NCBI GenBank assembly: GCA_013397435.1 | Contig: VZRG01000034.1 | Coordinates: forward strand, 1,485,865-1,549,864 | Direction of reading: 5' to 3' | Length of the DNA stretch: 64,000 nt | Source: Erythrocercus mccallii | Taxonomy: Eukaryota; Chordata; Aves; Passeriformes; Dicruridae | Part shown: piece after piece, positions 39,589 through 51,345 of the stretch | Layout of the letters: each line of letters starts with the position of its first letter | How positions within the stretch are numbered: the first letter of the stretch is position 1 | Made by a program: the position numbers and the translations under genes | Notes under the pieces: model-generated | What the model was told of the DNA's origin: nothing | Seen by the model: the letters and a program-made list of their open reading frames with translations, nothing else | Database searches by the model: none

Positions 39589-42500
39589 GTAAGTTGATTC
39601 AAGAGAAAGGTGTTGATACCCTTAAATAATATGTCACCATTTATGTGTGTGCTTCATTTTATGGCGTTTCAGTGCCATTTGAACTACTAATGACTTCTTC
39701 CACTGTCAAATAGAAGTCCCAGTCTAAATTAGCGAAAGTAAAGGTCTGGGGGACTTTTAAGCTTTACCAGCAGTCACTAACTGTCATCGTTGCTTCCTTC
39801 AGACACAACTGTTTGATAACAGCACTGCTTAGTCATGTTCAGGTTAGTAAAGGAGAGAGATGTAACCTTTCCTTATAGTTTTGTTCTTCTATCTAACATC
39901 TATTTGAACATATTTTTTCAATTTCTTAGACTTGGCTAATGTCTTTTGATAGGCTCTTTGATATTGAAACAGAAGTTGTTTTTTAACAGTAAGAGCTTTC
40001 CTTATTTTCATGAAAAACTTTGCTGAAAAGATCCCTGAATGTGTTCTTTCCTCTGAAGAATCCTAGGGAATGAAACATGGAGAGGAAAACCAATCAGAAT
40101 ATAATGAAATTTTACATCTTAATGCCTTGATTTTCTTTTCATACCAATACTAAGAAATTGCTAATACATAAAATTTTTAGTTTGCCCTTCTGGCATAGGC
40201 ATCAAAAATTGGGTAGAATTAATTTCCTTCATAAAATCTGCTACTTCATGGTGAAGTTAGTTATATAAGCCTTAAGCGTAGCCTAAATTAAAAGGAGCAC
40301 TTGTCTTGATGTCATCTTTTTTGCTTGAATAAATAAAGACTTCAGCATCTTTATTCTGAATTTTCCAAAACTTGAAGTTGATTTATGGTTACTGATTTTT
40401 TTAAAAATTTTTGTTAATCAAGTTGTTTGTATTTGCATTATCAGTATTGTCTTTTATATATGAAGATCTTTTAGATGCATAGTTTAGAAATGTATGTTCT
40501 GATTACAGCAAATGCTAGTCTAGTTGCAAAAAATAATATTTCAAAATGTAGTCTAAAGTTGAAATGTTTGTATTTGGTGATGCTAAACATAGTCACTAGA
40601 TGGCAGTCTCTGTTTTATTGTGCTGTTAATTTTGAACTGAACCTCATAATTATTATGTCAAGAGAGTTTTCTTAGCTGTGTAAAAATGACAGTTATTTGG
40701 TTTTAGCCTGATGACAAGGCAAATTATGTGCCTATTGGTAGATATCTATGGATGCTATTACTAAATTCAGGTAAATGTAATGGAGTTCAACATATTGTTT
40801 AAATCTTAATTTTTTTCTGTTTCAAAATCTTCTTTCTTATTTATAAACTCAGCTTTGCTTTTGGCAAAGAATTTTTTCTGCTCTGATGAAATTACATTTA
40901 AAGATTTCAAAGACCAGTTGCTGGTTTAGGTTATTGTTCAATATGCACATGAAAGTGACATTTGAAGCACCATATGCACTCACGTTTATGTGATATGTGT
41001 ATATCTGCATACATGCACCTGCAATGCCAATATTTAGTCTGCTTGCTTGACAGTATTTTGTGTGTAAGGCACAATAGAAGCCAGTTTAGTGTAGTGAACG
41101 TGACTGTGTTAAATTGTTATCAAGTAAGATGTTGTGAAACTGAGATTATGTTGAGTGAAGAAGTCTTTGTTTTTGTAACAATTCCTGAAGCAATTTCTTT
41201 TGTCACAATTTCCTCCAATGTGTTTGGAATTTAGTTCACTAGAACCTCTACTTGGTTCAGTACCTGAGGCTTTGTCTAATTCATTCATGTTCTAAAGTTG
41301 GTGACTTTTTACTGAAAGTTTTAGGACTTATGTCTATAATATGTAATGGAACTTCTTCAGATGTAATGATTCTTATTTCCAAGTATTCAGAGCCTGCACT
41401 TCAAATTTTTGTGGGTTTTCTTGTTTTCTGTAGTTATGCTGATTTTATTTTTTACAGCAAAAGTTTGTGATTTTCTTCCAGCTCAGGAAACACTTTTTTA
41501 TGTATTTGTAATGAAACAGAATTGAATAGGTAAAGCACATTTGTAATTACAAAAGGTACTTACAAAGCAGGTGGCTGTTTATCTTCTAGCTTGCTCTTCC
41601 TTGCAAATATCAAATAAATGTTGACTAGTTGTTACTTGAACCTGCCACATCATATTCCATTCTGTGTAGTAAATAAAAGTGCTCCTCCCTTCATCCTGAC
41701 CTTTTTCTCAACATCTCAGTGAAGTAATTGAGCAGTGAGTGTTCTGTTTCCCTTCCAGTTTACTCTTCAGTTTATTTATTTCCTCATAAATCTATCTTCT
41801 CTTTTCAGTGTAGAGAAAGATTATATTACCCATTATTTTTTAAAACAATAAAACAGCATGCTATATAAATGGGCTAATTCCTGTCTCTGGTATATTACAC
41901 AAAGTTCTTAAATATAGGGGAAGTGGTTTATAGCCTCTTCCACATGTAATATTTGATTTTATGGAGTTCTGAAGTGAAAGAAAGAGTAATGTATTTTAAA
42001 GAAAATAGTTCCTTTTTTCTGCCTAAACAGTGTAAGCACTTCTATTTGACTTCTGTCATTCTTCTTCATCACTTGATCTTTCCTTTTGAGCAAATTTAGT
42101 TCTGTGTTTTTGTCAGAGCAATATTGGTGCTGACAAAGCAAGTTTTTAAAAAACTTCAAAAACTTCAGTCAGAAGAATCCAAGATTCTATCATTGAGTGA
42201 ACTAAATTGCTTTGTTTAATTACTGAGATCAAACTAGCAAAGGCTGAATCATCACATAAATGAAATGTGAAATAAGTGGTAGTTTTGGCAGGTGCAACTT
42301 CATTACATCTATAGGCTATAAGTGGCAGGGTGCTTTTAAAAAAATTAGCACACACAATTCACAAAATTAGATTACATCTTCTGAAATTACAAAAAATCAA
42401 CTCTACTGTATTTTCTTTTGAGACAAGAGAAGAGCTTCCCTAAATTATTCTCTTTGAATCTTGTAGACTATTCTCACTTTATTAAAATATTCTTTGACAC

Positions 42501-42874
42501 CTTAAAAGGTTTGTTGTTCCAGCAAAGTATGTGCCAAGGTGGACAGAGAAGGGAACCTGGTGGAGTTCTGTTTGAAGTAGAATCCTTGGTGACAGGTTCC
42601 TAAAACTAACTGCTGGAGGTTAAAAGGTACAGTTTCATTGTACAATTGAGACAATTTTTTATCAATACCTCAGACCCAAAAAGTCTGGGTAGATTAATAT
42701 TGCTGCCTGTTTTGAAGCTCTTTCATAGAGCTAACTTATTATTTTTCTTGAAAATGTGTTGCATACCAATAAAAGGTGATGTGGGAATGTGGAAGAGCTC
42801 TTCTGCATTATTTGTAAAACACCATGATATGAAAGCTAAAATTGCATTAGCAATTAGTGAAACTCTGGTGAGAC

Positions 42875-43593
42875 TGTCTTGGTTTGGGAAAACAGGTATC
42901 CGCCAGGGAAAGCTGGAGTTTCCCTTGGAATGGAGAATGTAAACCCCCCACTCCCTCCAAATTATTATAATTTTGCAATTAAGGGCTTTCAGGCACAGAT
43001 TTGGGAATAGGAATAACAGTTCTTTAGAAGGAATATTAACAATACAAATTAAGTAGTACAAAAAACAAACAAACAAAAATCCTAGAAACCCTGACAGAGT
43101 CAGAAATACAACCTGACACCCTGTTGGTCAGGGTGTTGGAAGCAGACCAAAGTTAAGTCCTCCAGGAGTGGCAAATGTGGTTCTGTTGGGGTAGAGATGA
43201 TCCTGTAGAAAGGGTCTGGTGATGGCAAGAAGGGTCCAGTGTTACTCCGGGGATCCAGTGGAACCAGATAACTCATGTTCCTACATCTCAGTTTTTATCT
43301 AGGTAGGAATGGTTGGCTCCCCGCACTGGGTGGAGCATCTCACAATGAGATGATGTAATGTGTCATGTCATTGGTGAGCCTTAATGGCCCATTAGCAGAA
43401 GATATCCCCCGCAGGTGGACAGGTGGTGAAAGAGATAAGAAACACTGCCCCACCTTGTTTTAACAGCTGGGCCATTATCAGAAGGCACCTGCCTCCCTCC
43501 TCCCTGGAGTTACAAGAGATAAAGAAAATCATCTGCCCAACTGCTTTCAACAGATGAAATAGAACAACATTTTTGCTTCCATATCCCAAGACA
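42875..43593 (-). mobile_element. Solo LTR of a songbird-type endogenous retrovirus, antisense to TAPT1
   Basis: The ends are TGTCTTGGTTTGGG and ATCCCAAGACA, which pair as an inverted terminal repeat with TG...CA ends. The text matches an LTR family I know from songbird genomes (GGAATGGAGAATGTAAACCCC near one end, GCATCTCACAATGAGATGATG inside). Read on the minus strand, a CCAAT box and a TATA-like TAGATAAAAA occur in promoter order, so I assign the minus strand. No retroviral genes are attached. A shared GAC flanks both sides, but no full target duplication is clear. Confidence 0.82.
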
Positions 43594-43920
43594 GACTCCC
43601 AATTTAATTACGTTTAAAGGCATTTTACATCATCTCCACAAAGCAAGAAAGGATCTATGAGGGAAAGTGAGATTTTCTCCAAATTCTAGTTTTCTCAGGA
43701 AGATACAGCAGAAGATTGTGAATTTTCTTACATGTAAAGATAGATTGGCAAAACCTTTACTAGAGACTCCCCTACACACCTCATCTGCAGGGGTTCCCCA
43801 CCCCCCCACTGCCAGGAGTGGGTCTAGGACCCTTTGGGCTCTTCCCAAGGGATGAGGAAAGCACCTGGGTGGTGGAATCCCAAGATCCTGTTTTGTGTGA
43901 GCAGCACCCACTTACCCTCA

Positions 43921-44042
43921 CACTGGAGCTGAGTCCCACCAGTGACACCAAGGTTGTGGGTCCAATCCCTGCATGGGCCATTTACTTAAGAGTTGGGCTT
44001 AATGTGGATCCCTTCCACCTCAGAATATTCTGTGAATCTGTA
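43921..44042 (+). mobile_element. tRNA-Ile-derived SINE with CR1-like tail (TguSINE1 type)
   Basis: The stretch ACACCAAGGTTGTGGGTCC followed by AATCCCTGCATGGGCCA closely resembles the anticodon-stem to acceptor 3' half of tRNA-Ile, including a B-box-like GGTNNNANTCC region. It continues directly into a CR1-like tail, CTTAAGAGTTGGGCTTAATG, then CAGAATATTCTGTGAATCTG. This head-tail organisation is that of the passerine SINE known as TguSINE1. The 5' half of the tRNA head is degraded or deleted (GGAGCTGAGT may be the A-box remnant). It is a retroposon and not a functional tRNA gene. Confidence 0.75.
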
Positions 44043-47000
44043 AATTTTTCCATGTGGAAGTAATTGTAGATAGATTATAAATACATGTTCTGTATTTTTC
44101 TTTTACTCTGCTTTCTGAAATAAGTGAATTTTGGTCCTGTCAGCAATAACATAATAACTTCAGCTATATTGTATGTACCTCTTAAAATTCCCATTGTCAA
44201 TCTGTGAATTCACAGAGTCATGTTTTTCAGTAGGAAAGAAATAGAATAGCATTATTCCAAGAAAGAAAGCATATCTGGAAGAATAAAACAAATACACTGG
44301 CATTCTTCTTATGGACATTATTTATTTGTTCATATTATCAGGCTATTAAATAAATTTGAACCTCTGTTGCACACTTAGTCCCAAGCTTTTTTTTTTTTTT
44401 CTGAGGAATTTAGCTATGAAATCCATGAATTTCCTGTTGTCACCTGAAGATCACTGAGGAAGTTGTGCATCTGCCCACCAAAATATGTAGCTTTCTACCA
44501 AACAAGAAAAGGAAGATGCATTCATTATTTTCTGTAGTATGCTCTCAGATCAAGTACTCCTTTCTCCTTTCCATAACAGTGCATAGTGTAGCAACATTAC
44601 AACCTTCTCTTTCTTTCTTTCTTGTAAATCAGACCGAAGGGAAGAGCACTTTCACTTCCTTTATAGGATGGAATGTGGTGTCACAGGGATTCCTCTTGGT
44701 GAGTAAATCCTGATTTTCTTTTTCCTTATGTGCTGTCAGGCAAATTCACACATCTACATGTAATCAGTAAAAAGGCTGGTTACAAATGAATAGTATAGCT
44801 ATTACATACAGCATACCTCAAAGAACAAACCAACACTTAGTTTTAATAACAAACACATGAAACTGATTCAGTGCTATTTGTGGTAGGTATATTTTCTTAT
44901 GTAACTTACATCATTGTGGCAATTGTTATCTTAGATTTAAAGCGTTTTTCAAATAGAGTGCCTGTGGACCAATTTGGCCCAGTTTAAGAAAGGGTATCTG
45001 GGAAAAACTGTAGCCCCTGCTGTACTTCAGTTTATAGTGCCTTAAGCTTTTTGAGGTTTCTTCTAGGTATTGCTTCAGTCAGGTTCATAGCTATATTTTT
45101 GTGTGTACTTAGAGCAGGTTTTTTTGTAATGCTTAACCTCAGTCTTAGGGAGTTCAAAAAGTTCATTGCCAGGTATCCTAGTATTAGACTTACATTCTTA
45201 ATTCTATGCTTAATAAAATACAGCACTTTAGCATATGTTTACTGTCTTCAGTTATATTTGATTCTGTTTTTTAAAAAATAAAAGCCTAATGAAAACTTTT
45301 TCTAGTTACCACTTATTTGAAACCTCGTTTTTTTTTTATTATTTTTTTTGAGACAGCTCTCATCGGGGCTCAAGAGCAAGGTTGGTTTTGTTTCGTTCTT
45401 AGCATGTGCTGTATTGTGTGCATGTAAAGGCTTTTTATTGTTTGAGAAATGCAATGCCACCTAAACTTGGCAAGCTCGGCTCTCAGTTTCTTAGAATGCT
45501 TTATTTGGGGCATATTTTTCTTATCAGTCTGTATAATCCAGTTTTACATCAGTGAAGTCCTGCATACTGTAAGGTGTACCTCTTCTTAAAATCAAAAACT
45601 GGAAAATTAGATTTTCCCAAAATAGCTTATTTTCCTGAAGCCAAACTTAAGCATAATTGTAAGAAAATATCTCCAATAGATCACATAGTCCGTTTTAAAA
45701 AATTTTAGCATGTAACTATGTGGGCAAGTATACCCTTCAGACAACCTTGCTTGGATTTATTTTCCCTAACATCTTTACTTATGCTAACAGGAAAATATCC
45801 CCTTATGTGTTCATGTAAAAATTTTGTTAGTGCTTCATGTAAAATTAGAAATTTAGGACACCACAGTTCATTAATGATGGATATATTGAAGAATTGAGAA
45901 TTTGATAAAGAGTACATGTAAAACAAAACCCCATTGTTCAGTTTCCGTGCAAGTATCTTTGATGTAAAATGGAGAAAAAAAAGATACCTAAGCAAAACTT
46001 TAACTAGTCCACCATATCAATAACTGAAATATATTATTATAAACCTCAATGGTTGCCTGTTGGAAAATGTTAGCATTGAATAAATAAAGCAGTCAGAAGA
46101 GGTTTGCTGTAAAATACATGCTTGAACTGGTAACATGCTAAAAGAGTTCTTCAGGGCATTATTAGCTGAACAATAAACCTAAATAAAAAGGATTTTTGAA
46201 GTGTCAAAATTTATAGAAACATTACTGTTACAAAAGCTTTAAAATATATATGTGTGTATGTTATTAAGATGAAAATACCCATCTAAAACATTTTTACAGT
46301 GACAGTTTATTCATATCTTTAAATTACTGTGTATATGACATATATATTGGAAATTTTGTATGTGTTGACTTCATAGGAGTAATTGTTTAGAGTAATCTGA
46401 ATTATTTGGATGAGACTAAATAGTCTAAAGGAACCAATCAAAATGCACTGAATTGTATCAATAAACAAGAAAAAATCTACAATGCCTGTTGATTTTTAAA
46501 AAAACTAACAATCAAAACCCAAACAACTCTAAATGATGATTGGAAAACCATATGTAGTCAGACTAGTGAAGAACTGAGGAGCACCAGGAGGCCTGGAAGA
46601 CAAAAATAAAGAAATTGTATGACATCTTATGACAGTCTGTGCAGTTAAGTTTAAAATAATACATTCAGAATGCATCTAGGTTGGATGCCAAAGTAACTAA
46701 GTAACTCAGACAAGTGCACTTGTCTACAGATTACGCAATGCAGTGACAGCATTGTTCATTTTGTAGTGTCAATTACTGAAATGCATATCAGAAACAACTG
46801 TAGTGAGACTTTTTTTTAGACTTTATATACAGCAAGAACAAATTTCTCTTTGTTCAGGTTGCACTTCATGTTCCAAATGGTTTAACTACTTTAAATTCAA
46901 TAAGCAAGGCTTATTAAAATACCTAACACAATCTTGGTTTTCTTGGAAATCACTTGCTGGAACAATCTTATGCATTAGCTACTTGTGATTTTGAACATAT

Positions 47001-48657
47001 TAAAGACAAATATTGGTAAACTGGGATTTATTTTTAATAACACTCTGCCTGATGCTGAATAACTTCAGTTGTACAGCCGTTGGAACAAAAAGTTCGGTGG
47101 GGTAGATACCAATATTTAGAAAGCCTTGAGCTGTTTTTTCTCTTTAATAAATTAAGGAGAAAGTGCTGTGAAATCCATCGTGCTGTTCTGTAGCAAACAT
47201 TAAGGATCAGTAGAGTGACCATGTGTATTCATAGCCCATATGGATGATGGAACCTAATGCTTTTCAACCAGTAGATGGAGACAGAACTCTTACCACTGTA
47301 TAAAATGTGGATCATGGCATTTTGAGTATGATGTTAAAAAGAAATTTCTTGAAAATTACAGACAGGTATCTAGTTCCTTAAGCTTTCATTTATTTAAAGA
47401 GTTTGCTTATGATGAGCACTGGTTTTCCCATTAGATTTTTCTTCACTAGGTAGGTGTTTTATGTAGTTTGTGATATAACTTTGACTTAATTTTGTAATGG
47501 GATTTTTTTACAAGTGTCACAAGTCATTTTGAAAAAAAAAATTCTTGTTTTTCCTGACATCCAAGTTTGTGGGTAGCAAAGATATTTGATAACATTCTAA
47601 TTTGATAGTATTTTAATTTATTTTGTAGAACAGCAAAGTGATCCTTCCTAACTATTTATAGGGCAATTTGCTTGCTTTTAGGTTTCCAAAGGGAGAGGAC
47701 ATACACAGATCCAATGCTTTTCTAAACAGAGGAAAGACTTGGATTTACACTTTCTAAATTTGTTTCATGGTGGACAAACATTGGACAAAATTGGAAAGTT
47801 TGAAACATGAGTATTAATTATTGATTTTTATTGTGTTGTAAAAAGTAGCTTTTTTTCTGTAACAGACTGATATGGTCAGTTTCTGGTTGATGTCAGTCAG
47901 TGCATTGTGGAAATTTTGCCATAGTTTGACTTGCAACTGCTTTAAATATTGCAGGATAAGCATTGATTATGGCATGCTTCTGCTTTTTTAACAATTCACT
48001 GGGCTGAAACAGAAGCATGCTGTAGTGGAATAGGGAGGTATAGTAGTATGGCTTGCACATCACTTTATGTTTAAATGAATAATAAGCTTGCATATCCACT
48101 TAAGTATGGATTTCTGTGTTTAGGGTATTTTGAGAAGTAAGGCTTTGTTTCAGTAGAGATTTTCTGTCAATTAGTAGATTGATTGTAATGATAAATATAG
48201 CCAAAGGCTGAGGAGTTTGAACATCTTATTAAGTACATGCTGTAGAATGGTGAAATCTCTGTGTGGGATTTTTTCTGTATTGTCATAATTTGCTGGTTAA
48301 CATTAGAGTGCAAGAGAGTTTCTCTGTAGAGGAATGCTTGGATTTTCACTAAATTCATGCAGATTGAAGGATCATCTCATGTTTAAACATTTTGATGTAT
48401 TCAGTGTTAGTAATAGTAAAGCAATATAAGATTTTACATAGTGGATAATAGAATGGATAAGTCTTACTCTTTAGTATTAAGGTACTTGGCTGTTTGAAGA
48501 AGTTTTAAAATTTGATTCCTTGATAGTCTAGGCTATACAGCTAATGTAGGAACTTGAGATTTAGCATAATGAAACCACTTGTAAAATTTTGTATAGAGCA
48601 TCTTAAAGAGCATGACTTAAAGCAAAAAAAAAATTTTGAAGTAGTAATGGAATAACT
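44043..48657. other. Intron 3 stretch without recognised coding sequence
   Basis: AT-rich intronic DNA. The exon-like segment at 44633-44698 is described in the findings. Short T-rich and A-rich runs occur near 44388 and 45328-45350. Confidence 0.6.
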
Positions 48658-48760
48658 GTAGAATCATTGAATAGTTTGGGTTGGAATGGACCTTAAAGAT
48701 CATCAGTTCCAGCCCCCCTGCCATGGGCAGGGGCACTTTCCACCAAACCATGTTGCTCAA
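48658..48760 (-). mobile_element. CR1 LINE 3'-end fragment, reverse orientation
   Basis: Plus-strand text TAGAATCATTGAATAGTTTG, then GGTTGGAATGGACCTTAAAG and CCCCCCTGCCATGGGCAGGG, is the standard reverse complement of the avian CR1 3' end. It lies antisense in TAPT1 intron 3. Confidence 0.93.
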
Positions 48761-50364
48761 ATAATGGCAGAAAATAATTAGGTGAAAAGAAACAAGTCAT
48801 GTGTCATAATAAGGTGCATTTGAAGGACAGTCCAGATGCCCTGGATCCTTTTATTTACTGGTTTGAGGTATGAAAATTGTGAGATAAATTATATTCAGCT
48901 AAATTTTGAAATGATGTAACATTATTTCTGGAATCTGGTAGGATATTAGAGGACCTACATCTTGGACAAAGACTCTTGTGATACTGTCTTTCAAGAGCAC
49001 AGTCCATTAAAGCCAGGCAAATGTTAATATTTAAATCAGTTGTGTGGCATCACTGTATGCCTGGGATAGCTTTGAAGGAAAACTAACTGCTTTCTATAGA
49101 AAAATTCTACTGCCTACTGGTTTGTTACCTTGCTACCAGAATGAAGTTGTATCATTGTAGTGCTCTTTAATTATTCTTCTCACTTTGTCTCTCATGAGAA
49201 AAAAGACCCATATGTAATTTTCATGTGAAATCTTCCTTGCTGTCATACTTCATGCACAGCTGTAAAAATGTGAAGTGTTTGGAAATGAGCTAAGCTGTTT
49301 CAGCTTCTCATGTCTCCATTCAATGGTTTCTAAAGTTGTACAATATCACATCACCTCAGTAATATCTATTTGTTAAAACTGGAGTCCCTACTTTTAAGTG
49401 AGGTCTTGAAATTACCAGCACTATGCTATGTTTTTCTTGCTTGTTTTTTGGCTTTTTTATAGTTGTCATAGCTTGGCCAGTGTGAGCTTTTTGATTTTGT
49501 TTCTTTGAGCTTCTGTGGTATTTGTGATGTGCATGACTACAGCAGTATGATTTTGTATATTAATCACGAGGTCTGATTAGTTAGTGCTTAAGATATCCTG
49601 AAAGTACTTTTCAATGTTGGCATTGAGTAGTTACTAGAGATAATAAGTAAAAACATAAATTGAGAATAATGAATGCAGAGTGCTGGGATGCTATGACAGG
49701 CATGAAATTGCATTAGGCTGTGTGTGTTTATATGTATTAAACAGCTTAATGCAAAGGATAGGAATGATTTGTGACAAATACAGATTAAACCTGTGTGCCT
49801 GATTGTATACTAAAGCGGCAATGGTCAGCTCTCACTGAATATATCATTTCAATACTGCAGGCTTTGCAGTCAGTTCTGTGTATTTGCCAAAAGGCGACAA
49901 ATCATTAGACTCAAATCTGTTTACTTGATTTCCTTGTCTTTGTAGGAAATAATTGTCCCTCTTCTATATTATAGAAAACCACAGAACCACACCTCAAATT
50001 CTGTTTTTAAATGTTATTAACCAGAGCAAAAGATGATTCTGCTACAATAAAAACGCTTCTATGGATTTAGGGAGTAGACATGTTTAATCTCTCTCACTTG
50101 GAAACATGTTACATGTACATGTGATACACTGTACATTACTTATTTAGTCAATATGAAAGGGTCTTTCCTAGTGTACAATGAAAGAACACTGGAATATATT
50201 TTAAATGCCAGGATCTTATTACTATTCTTACTTTCTAGAAAGCAGTTTTCTGTAGTCAATCTTTGCAGTAGTCCCTTGTACTGAGTAGAGGGTTGAGATG
50301 CTGGCAGCTCTTCTGTCATCAAACTGAGGAAATTGAAACTGAGAGGATATTTTTGTGACTGAGG

Positions 50365-50917
50365 TGTTGTGGTTTAGTCCCAGCTGGCAACTAAGTATCA
50401 CGCAGCCACTCACTCACTTCCATCTTCCACCCATAGGGAAGGGAATTGGAAAGTTAAGGTAAAGTTCATGGGTTGAGATAAGAACAATTTAATAATTAAA
50501 ATATGCTAATAATACTACTTAATATGATAATAATAGTAATGAAAAGGAGAACTAGAGAGTCTAACAGAACTCTAAGAGAAACATTCTAAGAGAAACAAGT
50601 GATAAGTTGTCCACCAGCCCCTGCCTGGTACCCAGCCAGTCCTTGGACGGTGTTAGACCCCATTCTGGGGTGTGATGCTATGTGATGTGGAATATCCCTT
50701 TGGCCAATTTGGGACATCCTGTCCTGGCTACACTTTGTGCCAACTTTCTGTGGGGCTCCTCACTAGTAGAGCAAGAGACAATGAAAAATCCCTGACTCAG
50801 GGTAAACACTTCTTAGCAACAACCAAAACATTCAGTGTGTTATCAGCATTCTTACACTAAACCCAAAAAACAGCTACTAAAAATAAAAGGCACTCTGTCC
50901 CAACCCAAACCAGGACA
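50365..50917 (-). mobile_element. Solo ERVL-like LTR, antisense to TAPT1
   Basis: It starts TGTTGTGGTTTAGTCCCAGC and ends CCCAAACCAGGACA. The reverse complement begins TGTCCTGGTTTGGGTTGGG and ends CTAAACCACAACA, so it belongs to the same family as the LTR at 1349-1843. Internal landmarks shared in reverse include CCCATGGGTTGAGATAAG-like text and GGAATATCCCTTTGGCCA. The TG...CA termini are intact. No internal genes and no clear target duplication are present. Confidence 0.85.
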
Positions 50918-51104
50918 CTTGCTCTGAAGTTGTCACTTGTTGGTTCTGCTTCTCATGTGGATGAGAAGCACAAGAAGTTATGTAGAACTTTGAACAGAAC
51001 ATTATAGATTCTATTTTTAATTAAAATGTCAGAAAGAATATTGTTTATTGCAGTTTTTTTCATAGACATACAGACAGACTACTGAGAAAATAAATCCAAG
51101 TCAT

Positions 51105-51345
51105 GTTGAGAGGCAGGACAAGAGGACTTCAAGTTGTGCCAGGGGAGGTTTAGATTGGATATTAGGAAAAACTTAACCAAAATGATTGTAAAGCCATCAG
51201 GGGCGTGGTGGAATCACCATTCCTGGAGGTACTTAAAACATGCATAGACATGATTTAGTGATGGACTTGGCAGTGGTAAGTTAATAGGTGGACTCGATTA
51301 TCCAAAAGATCTTTTCCAACCTAAATGATTCTAAAATTCTCTAAA
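51105..51345 (+). mobile_element. CR1 LINE 3' fragment
   Basis: It reads GGACAAGAGGACTTCAAG, GGTTTAGATTGGATATTAGG, ATTCCTGGAGGTACTTAAAA and then TCTTTTCCAACCTAAATGAT, the order of the CR1 ORF2 end and 3' untranslated region. It is truncated at its 5' end and moderately diverged, and lies in the sense orientation in TAPT1 intron 3. Confidence 0.88.

Noticed and set aside
43927..43980. tRNA-like sequence that might be a tRNA-Ile gene
   Set aside because: The 5' half and anticodon arm are missing, and it runs into a CR1-like tail, so it is a SINE.
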